A model generated the notes under the pieces. The model did not search any database and was not told where the DNA came from. It saw only the letters and a list, made by a program, of their open reading frames with translations. Below are positions 8,593-17,414 of a stretch of DNA of 64,000 nt, piece after piece. Made by a program: the position numbers and the translations under genes. Numbering within the stretch: position 1 is the stretch's first letter; each line of letters opens with the position of its first letter. This DNA comes from Hyphomicrobiaceae bacterium (GTDB taxonomy: Bacteria > Pseudomonadota > Alphaproteobacteria > Rhizobiales > Xanthobacteraceae), in NCBI GenBank assembly GCA_021324465.1, contig JAJPJB010000024.1:45176-109175 (forward strand), in the 5' to 3' direction.

Positions 8593-11500
8593 ACTTATGG
8601 CTTGAGGAATGATGGAGGATTGGGCGCGGCGGCGCCGTCAATACATTTCAATTCCCTCCGATCGGACTCCTCGCACACGGACAGCATCGTCGTCCCCGAC
8701 GCGCAATTACTGTTCACCGCACAGTTTCACCGCGCCGGACCCGATCTCGTGCTGATCGGGCATGACGGCCGTCATTTCATCGTTCCCGGCTATTTCGCGA
8801 GCGAACATCGCCCGGCGCTCGTGGCGCCGAACGGCGCGGGACTTTTGCCGAATCTGATCGATCTGTTGGCCGGTTCGCCGGCACCGAACGAATACGCGCA
8901 AGCGCAAACCCAGACCGCCGCGCCACCTGATTCGATCGGCAAGGTGCAGAAGGTGATCGGCACCGCTACCGTCGTACGCAACGGCGTATCGGTCGCGCTC
9001 AATGTGGGCGATGTCGTCTACAAGAGCGACGTGATTGTGACCGGCGCCGATTCGAAATGTGGTCTGACTTTTCCCGACGGCACAGCGCTCGAGCTGCTCG
9101 CCAATACTCGGATGGCGCTCAATGAGTATTCCTACGACCCGCACGGAGACTCGAACTCGGCGCTCTTTACATATGTCAGCGGCACGTTCGGCTTCTTCGC
9201 AGGCAAGGTTGCACATAGCGGCAACATGAAAATTGACACGCCGGTCGCGACTATGGGGATTCGCGGCACCACCGGCGTCATGGGCCAGGGCAAGGACGCC
9301 GACGGCAACGACATCTTTTGGCAGGTCATCTACGACGATCCCGGCACCACGCGCTCCGGTGCGTGGGACGACTTCCTGCGCAATCCGGACGGCACGGTCT
9401 TTGTGGGCGTCACGGTTTCGCAAACCGATTTCATGACCATCTTCACCTTGCGGCCGGGGCAGCCGCCGGACATCAAGACCATCCCGCTTCCGGATTCTTA
9501 CAACGCGATCGGCAAGGAGATTATTCAAGAACTCACCGATCTCCTCGGCACGATGCCGCGTACGCTGCCGGGCGCGTCGGGAAGCCCGGAAGATCCGCTA
9601 CTGAAGTTCGAGCTGAATTTTCTGCCCGGAGTGCCGGGCGGCGGAGAACCGTTTACATACAATTACGGTCTGCCCGGCCTGCCTAATCTTCCGCTGCCGC
9701 CGATTCCGCCGTTCCAGCCGCCGCCCTCGAACCCGTCGAATCCGTCCAACGTGTTCATCTGGCCGACCGGCAGCGGCACTTGGCCCACGGGTTCGCAATG
9801 GAACCAAGGGGTCGCGCCGACGCCGAATGCGATTGTCATTATCGAATCCGGCGATGTTCAATACGATCTGCCGCAGCCTCTAACAATCTTCAGTTTGACC
9901 GTCGACGGGCCGGGCGAGCTCGACATGATTGGGGGCGGCCTCACCGTTACCGATGGTCTTGATGTCGCAGGCATCCTTCGGCTCGACGGCGACCCGCCGA
10001 TCTTTACGAGTTACGGCCCGAGCACCATAGAGAGCGGCGGTCGGGTGATCGCGAGCGGCGCCGGCGCCTTCATTGATTTCATGCCGGATCCGTCCAATCC
10101 TGGCGCAAAACCCGTCATCGTCGACAATTTCGGCACGATTGCCGCAAAGCATGGCGGCGAGATCGACTTCATCCAGGCCGCGGTCAGTAACGAAGCGGCG
10201 AATGCGGGCAATACCAACTCTGAGATCGCCACGCCGGCCGGCCGGATCATCTCGATCGGCGGCGACTCGGTGGTCGATTTCACGAATTCCACTCTGGACA
10301 ATGCCGGACGGCTCGCCGCCAGGTGGTATGGCGAGATCGCTCTCGTCGATTCGTCGGTCACCAACCTGGCCGGCGGCCGCATCGTCGCGGCACATTGGGG
10401 GCTGATCAAATTCGCGGGCGGCAGCGTCGAGAATCAGTCGGGTGTTGGCATCACCGCGCGAGAGCACGGTGTTATTACTTTCGACCGCAAAAATAATTCG
10501 ATCGCGGTCGCCAACGATGCCGGCGGCAACATCACCGCTAAGGACTGCGGCATCATCGCCTTCAAGAACGCCACGCTGTCCAATGATGCCGGCGCCAAGA
10601 TAACGGCGAAGGATTACGGCATCGTCACGTTTGTCGAAACCGCCGATTCGACCGCCGGCATCACCAACCTGGGCACGATGGCGGCGCGCCATCACGGCAT
10701 TCTTGCCTTCGTCGATGTCGGCGGCGGCGACAATAACGGTGTCAGCAATACCGGCGGCACAATTGAAGCCATCGGCTGCGGCGCCGAGGTCAAGCTTGCC
10801 GATACGGTCATCATCGGCGGCACGCTGCGCACGCGCGAGGGCGGCGTCATCGAGAGCGTCTGCGGCTACAATACGCTGATCAACGTTACCTTGGACGGCG
10901 CGGTGGTCCGCGTCGATTGCGATACGACGCTCGCGCTGGTGGACGGCGCGCCGCTGGGTAGCGCTGCCGTGATCAACGGGACGGTCAGATTCGAGGGCGG
11001 CGGCACGGTACTGTTGGCGTATGAGAGTTACAAGCTTGTCGCCGGACAGAGCGGCTCCACGCTGATCAATGACGCGACGATCTTCGGCCTCGGCCAGATC
11101 GGCACCGGCGATGACGCGCTCACCTTCTTCAACGAAGGCCTGCTCGAAGCGCGTCTCATCGACCCCAAGGTAGGCGATCACGGCGACACTTTCACGATCG
11201 CCACCGGTAAAAACACCGTCACCAATGACGGCGTGATGCAGGCGGATCGCGGAACCCTGCTCGACATCGACAGCAAGCTCGACAATTCTGGCCGTATAAT
11301 CGCGCAGAGCGGCACCGTTGCCTTCGATCATAATGTCGTCAACGAGGCAGGCGGCCTGATTGAAGCCAAGTCTGGCGGCACCGTCACCTTCGACGAGGTC
11401 AAAATCACCAACGAGGGCTGCGACGAAGAAGACGCTCCGGCGGCCCGCATCGTGGCCAAAGGCGAAGACTCGTTGGTTTCCATCGTCGACAGCACGGTCG

Positions 11501-14500
11501 ACAATCATGGCGACATAGCCGCAAGGAAGGGCGGCCATGTCGATATCGAAGACAGCATAGTCCACAACCGCGGCGGGGTGATCAAAGCGACCGGGTCAGA
11601 ATCGGTTGTCGAGCTGTCAGATTCGACGGTCGATCACGGCGCGATTTCGGTCACCCATGACGGCCTCATCCAGATCGAAGGCGATTCCGGCGCCACATTC
11701 GACGATGTCGCCGTCGATCTCGACAGCCACGGCAAGGTCGAGATCGCGTCAGGGTCGATTCTGACGCTCGAAGACGGCTCGACGGTCTCGGGCGGCACAC
11801 TGGTTATCGACACCGACAGCACGCTCGATCTCGAGAACGGGCTTACGGTGCTGGCCGGCGTCGACGTGAAAAATTTGGGCGGCGTGGAAATCGATAGCTC
11901 AGACGTCACGGCAGCCTTGCAGCTCAGCGGCGGGACCACGCTTGACGGCAACATCACCGTCGGCCCCACGGGCGAGCTCGACGTCAATGGCGCGACGCTT
12001 GACGGCGCGAGCATCAACGACCAGGGCTTCGTCAATTTCGGCGGACCGGTGACGCTTGCCGGCGACAACACAATCAATATGGACGGCGGCCATTTCGCTG
12101 ACACCGCGAGCGGGGCCATCATCTATATTGCGGACGATACCAGCGCATCGCTCGGCTTCACAGGCGCGAGCGGCGCCCTTGGCAGAGTTGATATCGAGAG
12201 CCATGCGACCTTTGCCGTCAACAATGCCAAGGCGACAGACGTCGATTTCGTCGCCACCGATGGCACGTTCCAGATCGACTCCGTCAACGATATCCCCGGC
12301 ACTATCGCCGATTTCGCCAAGGGCGACGTGATCGACCTCGCCAATCTCGCCTTCTCGCCCATCCAATACGATATTTGGACGCAGGGCATCGGCGGCGGCA
12401 CGCTCGCGATCTATCAGGGATCGACGTTGGAGGAGACGCTCAATCTCTCCGGCACCTACAGCCAAAATCAGTTCGAGCTGAAGCAAGACGGCGCCGGCAC
12501 CGACGTGCTCTTGGTCGAGCCGGTTCTAAAGGGGTCAACGGCCGAGACGGTGATCGAAGGTACCACGCAAGTAAGCCTCGGCGTAACGGATCACGCCGAC
12601 GGGACGGTGACGATCACCGGCCTGCCGACCGATCTCAGCAACGTCAACAAAGGCACCTACACCGCTGCCACAGGGATCTGGACCGGCACCAAGGCGCAGT
12701 TCAACGACCTCAACTTCACGGCCGGCGATGAGGGCACGTTCGACCTGGTGATCACCGAGGCCAGTCCGAAGACCGATCCGAACACGACCACGAGCGAGAC
12801 TTATAAGCTCACCGTGACAGACGCGGCGCTGACCGCTGGAACTGTGACGGCGACCGGGGGCGTTGAGGGCGTTACGCCGACATCGCTGACGGCGTCGTTC
12901 ACTGATGCCAATCCGGGCGACCACCATGGCGACTTCACAGCGAGCATCGACTGGGGCGACGGCTTGCAGGCTTCGTCGGGCACCGTCACCTACGACAGCA
13001 CCACCAAGATCTACTCAGTCGCCGGCAGCCACACCTATGCGGAAGATGGCAGCTACGATGTCACCGTGACAGTCAACGATGACGGCGGGAGCGCGACGAC
13101 CATCACCGGCACAGCGACGGTCAGCTCGACCGCGGAGAATCCGACGTTGAGCGAAGCCGCATCGACCATTTCGCTGATGGCACAAGTGGCGACGGCGCTC
13201 GGCCTCACGCTAACGCCGGCCGACAGCGACGATTCGCTGACGGTGACGATCACCGGCGTACCGAACGGTGCGACCTTCAACGCCGGTACGCTGAATGGCA
13301 GCACTCTGACGATCACTCAAGCGCAGCTTGATGCGCTCGGTGGCCTTGGCAATCTCACCATGACCGCCGGCGGCGCCGGCGGCACCTTGCACGTGACCGC
13401 GACCAACGCGGAAGGCGGCTCGGCGAGCGAAGACCTCACCGTCAACGTGAGCGGCACGACAACGATCACGTCCGCCAATGCGCTGGGTGTCGTCACGGAC
13501 GATGATTCCTATCTCGGGAATCTGATCCTCAACGGCGGTTTCGAGACCTGGAGCTACAATTATCAAACCCGGGTCTACACCGTCCCGGATTGGACGTTTG
13601 GAGGGAATTTTTATTATCCGCCCGGTGTCGGCACTCCCGCCCACTCGGGAGGTGCCGCGCTGGATGTTTATAACTACAACCTCGGCACCGGCACGGCGAG
13701 CGAGACCTTCGCGACCGACGTCGGTCAGTCCTACCAAGTCACTTTCTACGTGTACAAGGGGCAGGGATCGACGAACTCCTTTAGCGCGCAGTGGAACGGT
13801 ACGACCGAGGTGTCGCTCATCAATTATGCGAACTTCGGCAGTTATCAGGAATATCAGTTCAGCGCCGTTGCCACGTCGAGCACGTCGACGCTGCAGTTCG
13901 ATTTCAATAGCGGCGTGGTCGGCTACTGGTTCCTGGACGACGTCTCGGTGGTGCCGGCCGGCAGCAGCCCCGGGACTGAGACACGTACCGGCACGATCAC
14001 TTTCACTGATACCGATACGGCCGACAGCCATACCGTCGGTGTGACGCCGCAGGGCAGCGGCTATCTCGGCACCTTCACCGCGAATCTCACGCAAGATTCG
14101 ACCGGCGGGAAGACCGGTAACGTCGTGTGGAACTACACCGTTGGCGATTCCGCCCTGGCATCGCTTTCCCCCGGCCAGGAGGTCACTCAGACCTACGAGG
14201 TCACCGTCAACGGCGCCGACAGCGCGCCGGTGCAACAGGCTGTCACCATCCAACTTGTCGGCATCCAACAGCCGACGGGTTTCGTGTTCACGCCCTACAC
14301 GGCAGGCTTGAGTTCATTGGAGCAGGGCGACCATCTCAACAGCGGCGGTGGCGGAGAGATCGGCACGTTCACTCAGAGCGGGGGACTGAGCGGCGACAAC
14401 TACGCGTTCTCGATCGGCGGCACAGGCCTCTCCTACTTCTCTCCGGATGGCCTGATTGCCAACGAGGAAATCCTCTATACGGCGAATACCCAGACCGTTC

Positions 14501-17145
14501 CGGGTGGCAATCCGGCAAAGGTCTACGCGCTGACCGTGACGGTCACCGACACCACCAATGGTGGGCGCACCAGCGCCCTGCCGTTCGACGTCGTAGTCGA
14601 TAATGCGACTGGCAACACCATCAAGCTCGAATCCGGCATCGGCAATCTCGGCATCAGCGCAGCGACGCCGACCATCGTCTATGGATTGAACGGCAACGAC
14701 ACTATCGATGCCACCAGCATGACGGCGAACGTCTGGTTCGTCGGCGGCCAAGGCGCCGATACGATAACCGGCGGAACGGGCGTCAACAGATTTCTGTACG
14801 GGTCGGCCGGCGAGTCGAACCCTAGCGGTAAGGATACGATCACCAATTTCCATACGACGTCTGCAACTGGCGCCGACAATGACGGCAAGAACGACATCGT
14901 CGACTTGTCGGGGATCACTTTTGCCGGTTCAGTCACCATCGGAGCGAACACCATCTCGTCCGGCAAAATCAGCGCCGACAGCATTGGCTGGATCCAGAAC
15001 GGGTCTGAGACGGATATTTATGTCAACACAACAACCAACCAGAAATCGCTTACCAGCGCGAGCATGGAGATCGTGCTGCAGAACTTTACCGCGTCGTGGC
15101 TCAGCGCCAGTAACTTCAGCTATACCGGGCATGTCATTCCGGCAGGCGTAGCCGGCGCGCCGATCAATCTGGCGCTGACCAATCCGGCCGCGGATCAGAA
15201 CGCGGACATCACAGTCACGATCACCGACATGCCCGCCGCCTGGGTTCTCGATGGCGGCAAGCAGAACGCCGACGGCAGTTGGACGGTGCAGACGAGCGAT
15301 CTTTCCTCGCTGGCGGTCACCGCGCCACTCGATTTTGCCGGCGCCACCGTGCTCAATGTCATGGAAACTTGGGCAAACCGGGATGGCAGCACCAGCCTTG
15401 TCCATGTAGCCGACAATGTCGAGGCCTATGCGCCCGGCAACCCGATCTTCGCGCTCCCGGGTGAGGACAATCTGACCGGGAGCGCCGGCGACGACCTGTT
15501 CGTGGTCGGAGCCGACCTCGGCAACGACACGATTTACGATTTCAACGCCACGACCGACAAGATCGATCTGGTCGGGCTTAAGCTGACAAGTTTCGGGGAC
15601 TTGCACATCGCCGACGATGGCAATGGCGACGCGCTGATTGCTGTCGGCCCCGGCGAGACCATCGCCCTGCACGGCGTCGCTACAGCATTGCTGCATCCCA
15701 GCGATTTTCTGTTCGACCAGGCACCGACCGTCGACAACACCGGCACGATGTCGATCGGCGCAGGCGCAGTGCTGCCGCTTGGCGGCATGATCGACAACAC
15801 CGGCACGATTGCGCTGAATTCGACCGGCCAGCAGGCAGAGTTGGAGCTTGTCGGGAATAGCGTCGTTCTGGCGGGTGGCGGCCAAGTCACCCTCGCCAGC
15901 GATGCGCTTGTGGCCGGGACCGGTGCCACCAGCACGCTGACCAACGTTGATAATACCATTTCCGGTGCTGGACAGATCGGCATTGGCGACGGCACGCTGT
16001 CTCTGGTGAATGCGGCGCATGGCACTGTCGACGCCAATATCGCCGGCGCATTGTTGGCGCTCGACACCGGGACCACCATCGAAAATTTGGGTCTCTTGGA
16101 AGCCAGCAACGGTGGTTCGCTGGTGGTCGCCGACGAGGTGAGCAACTCCGGCACTCTGGCGGCGCATGGCGGCACGCTTCATTTCGAAAATGCCGTCGTC
16201 AATTCTGCCGCGGGCAATGCCGTGATCGCCGGCGGTGTGCTGGAATTCGATACCGGGGCGAATGTCAATGTCTGCTTCGACAACGGTCAGAATGGCACAA
16301 GCTACGGCGAACTGGTGCTCAGCGACGCCGCGCAGTTCACCGGCGACATCTCGGGCTTTGCCGGCGCCGCGCCGGACCAGGCGCATTCCGATGTGATCGA
16401 TCTTGCCGAGATAGACTTCAACTCGGCGCAGTTCGCCGCGACCTACCACGCGGCGACCGGCGTGCTGTCAGTCACCGACGGCGCACACAGCGCCGATCTC
16501 ACATTCGACAATTTCCAGGGCGCGCTCAACTTCGTCTCCGACGGCCATGGCGGCACCGCGATCACCGACGCGCCCGCCAATGCCTCGGCCGATCTGTTGA
16601 GCGCCGACACCGTGCAAGGCATGCTGTTGTTTGCCGACAATGATGCGAGCACCGATCTCGGCGCGGCTGTCACGCCCGAGGGCCAGAACTATGTCGGCAG
16701 CCTCACCGCCGGCACCGTGAGCGAGAGCAACGGCATTGCCGCGGTCGATTACGGCTTCGTGCTCGGCAATGATCGGATCGATCTTGCGTCAGGCCGAACT
16801 GTGACGCAGTCATATCAGGTTAGCCTAACCGACACGCAAAACCCTGTCGCGAACGCGAGCCAGACCGTGGCTGTCACGATCGGCGGCAGCGGATCAGACA
16901 ATTTCGTGTTCGCGCCCGGCATCGGCGCCGACACGGTGCTGAATTTCGACGCGCCGCACGACACGATCGAGCTGGACCACTTTGTCAATGTACAGACCGT
17001 GCAGGAATTGCAGGATCTGATTACGACAAACGCACCTGGCGATGCCTTCATCGATCTCGGCAATCACGATTCGATTACGGTCGCCGGCGTGACCGCGGCA
17101 CAACTGCAGCAGGTCGTCCAGTCCGGCCACGTGCTGCTGCATTGA
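8590..17145 (+). CDS. Giant FecR-domain repeat protein 1 (beta-strand repeats, PKD, CBM-like and RTX-like modules; predicted secreted adhesin)
   Basis: Intact about 2850-aa ORF; FecR-like IGKVQKVIGTATVVRNGVSVALNVGDVVYKSDV...MKIDTPVATMGIRGTTG; PKD ASFTDANPGDHHGDFTASIDWGDG; NLILNGGFETW...FLDDVSV; RTX-like GLNGNDTIDATS/GGQGADTITGGTG; C-terminal NFVFAPGIGADTVLNFD...GHVLLH. Confidence 0.9.
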   Translation: MTYGLRNDGGLGAAAPSIHFNSLRSDSSHTDSIVVPDAQLLFTAQFHRAGPDLVLIGHDGRHFIVPGYFASEHRPALVAPNGAGLLPNLIDLLAGSPAPNEYAQAQTQTAAPPDSIGKVQKVIGTATVVRNGVSVALNVGDVVYKSDVIVTGADSKCGLTFPDGTALELLANTRMALNEYSYDPHGDSNSALFTYVSGTFGFFAGKVAHSGNMKIDTPVATMGIRGTTGVMGQGKDADGNDIFWQVIYDDPGTTRSGAWDDFLRNPDGTVFVGVTVSQTDFMTIFTLRPGQPPDIKTIPLPDSYNAIGKEIIQELTDLLGTMPRTLPGASGSPEDPLLKFELNFLPGVPGGGEPFTYNYGLPGLPNLPLPPIPPFQPPPSNPSNPSNVFIWPTGSGTWPTGSQWNQGVAPTPNAIVIIESGDVQYDLPQPLTIFSLTVDGPGELDMIGGGLTVTDGLDVAGILRLDGDPPIFTSYGPSTIESGGRVIASGAGAFIDFMPDPSNPGAKPVIVDNFGTIAAKHGGEIDFIQAAVSNEAANAGNTNSEIATPAGRIISIGGDSVVDFTNSTLDNAGRLAARWYGEIALVDSSVTNLAGGRIVAAHWGLIKFAGGSVENQSGVGITAREHGVITFDRKNNSIAVANDAGGNITAKDCGIIAFKNATLSNDAGAKITAKDYGIVTFVETADSTAGITNLGTMAARHHGILAFVDVGGGDNNGVSNTGGTIEAIGCGAEVKLADTVIIGGTLRTREGGVIESVCGYNTLINVTLDGAVVRVDCDTTLALVDGAPLGSAAVINGTVRFEGGGTVLLAYESYKLVAGQSGSTLINDATIFGLGQIGTGDDALTFFNEGLLEARLIDPKVGDHGDTFTIATGKNTVTNDGVMQADRGTLLDIDSKLDNSGRIIAQSGTVAFDHNVVNEAGGLIEAKSGGTVTFDEVKITNEGCDEEDAPAARIVAKGEDSLVSIVDSTVDNHGDIAARKGGHVDIEDSIVHNRGGVIKATGSESVVELSDSTVDHGAISVTHDGLIQIEGDSGATFDDVAVDLDSHGKVEIASGSILTLEDGSTVSGGTLVIDTDSTLDLENGLTVLAGVDVKNLGGVEIDSSDVTAALQLSGGTTLDGNITVGPTGELDVNGATLDGASINDQGFVNFGGPVTLAGDNTINMDGGHFADTASGAIIYIADDTSASLGFTGASGALGRVDIESHATFAVNNAKATDVDFVATDGTFQIDSVNDIPGTIADFAKGDVIDLANLAFSPIQYDIWTQGIGGGTLAIYQGSTLEETLNLSGTYSQNQFELKQDGAGTDVLLVEPVLKGSTAETVIEGTTQVSLGVTDHADGTVTITGLPTDLSNVNKGTYTAATGIWTGTKAQFNDLNFTAGDEGTFDLVITEASPKTDPNTTTSETYKLTVTDAALTAGTVTATGGVEGVTPTSLTASFTDANPGDHHGDFTASIDWGDGLQASSGTVTYDSTTKIYSVAGSHTYAEDGSYDVTVTVNDDGGSATTITGTATVSSTAENPTLSEAASTISLMAQVATALGLTLTPADSDDSLTVTITGVPNGATFNAGTLNGSTLTITQAQLDALGGLGNLTMTAGGAGGTLHVTATNAEGGSASEDLTVNVSGTTTITSANALGVVTDDDSYLGNLILNGGFETWSYNYQTRVYTVPDWTFGGNFYYPPGVGTPAHSGGAALDVYNYNLGTGTASETFATDVGQSYQVTFYVYKGQGSTNSFSAQWNGTTEVSLINYANFGSYQEYQFSAVATSSTSTLQFDFNSGVVGYWFLDDVSVVPAGSSPGTETRTGTITFTDTDTADSHTVGVTPQGSGYLGTFTANLTQDSTGGKTGNVVWNYTVGDSALASLSPGQEVTQTYEVTVNGADSAPVQQAVTIQLVGIQQPTGFVFTPYTAGLSSLEQGDHLNSGGGGEIGTFTQSGGLSGDNYAFSIGGTGLSYFSPDGLIANEEILYTANTQTVPGGNPAKVYALTVTVTDTTNGGRTSALPFDVVVDNATGNTIKLESGIGNLGISAATPTIVYGLNGNDTIDATSMTANVWFVGGQGADTITGGTGVNRFLYGSAGESNPSGKDTITNFHTTSATGADNDGKNDIVDLSGITFAGSVTIGANTISSGKISADSIGWIQNGSETDIYVNTTTNQKSLTSASMEIVLQNFTASWLSASNFSYTGHVIPAGVAGAPINLALTNPAADQNADITVTITDMPAAWVLDGGKQNADGSWTVQTSDLSSLAVTAPLDFAGATVLNVMETWANRDGSTSLVHVADNVEAYAPGNPIFALPGEDNLTGSAGDDLFVVGADLGNDTIYDFNATTDKIDLVGLKLTSFGDLHIADDGNGDALIAVGPGETIALHGVATALLHPSDFLFDQAPTVDNTGTMSIGAGAVLPLGGMIDNTGTIALNSTGQQAELELVGNSVVLAGGGQVTLASDALVAGTGATSTLTNVDNTISGAGQIGIGDGTLSLVNAAHGTVDANIAGALLALDTGTTIENLGLLEASNGGSLVVADEVSNSGTLAAHGGTLHFENAVVNSAAGNAVIAGGVLEFDTGANVNVCFDNGQNGTSYGELVLSDAAQFTGDISGFAGAAPDQAHSDVIDLAEIDFNSAQFAATYHAATGVLSVTDGAHSADLTFDNFQGALNFVSDGHGGTAITDAPANASADLLSADTVQGMLLFADNDASTDLGAAVTPEGQNYVGSLTAGTVSESNGIAAVDYGFVLGNDRIDLASGRTVTQSYQVSLTDTQNPVANASQTVAVTIGGSGSDNFVFAPGIGADTVLNFDAPHDTIELDHFVNVQTVQELQDLITTNAPGDAFIDLGNHDSITVAGVTAAQLQQVVQSGHVLLH

Positions 17146-17193
17146 TGGTGTACTGATACCATCAACCAAGACGGCTCCGCGCGCACTGCGCGG
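17142..17193 (+). terminator. Two consecutive hairpins after giant gene 1
   Basis: TTGATGGT-n8-ACCATCAA (17142-17165, overlaps stop codon) and CCGCGC-gcact-GCGCGG (17177-17193); no clear T-run. Confidence 0.4.
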
Positions 17194-17414
17194 GCTCCCA
17201 GCTGCGACATCACGCAGAATCTCCGTGGATCTACGTGATTTCACATATTTAGCTCGCTACCGCCGTTCACCGTTTATTTACATTACTGTTGCCCGCCGGT
17301 GAAAAATCGCGCATTTTAAGCTCGGTCGGTCGCCGCTGGGGATGCGGTGAAGGGTGGCGGCCGCGCTGCTGGCAAGGTGGGGACTGACTGTCACGCTCTT
17401 TGAGGGGCGGGGAA

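Noticed and set aside
9880-11565. 561-aa minus-strand ORF inside giant gene 1, and similar long antisense ORFs (e.g. 13210-14268, 14929-16449, 17391-18635, 22284-23603)
   Set aside because: Arg/Asp/Ala-rich low-complexity translations with no family motif, fully antisense to a coherent repeat protein; typical high-GC shadow ORFs.
8590-17145. Calling giant 1 an RTX toxin
   Set aside because: Only a few degenerate RTX-like motifs; no acyltransferase, no pore-forming domain and no T1SS genes in the window. Adhesin/surface protein is the safer call.
17266-17303. TTCACCG-n24-CGGTGAA inverted repeat between the giants
   Set aside because: Wide spacing and short arms; not distinguishable from chance without comparative data.
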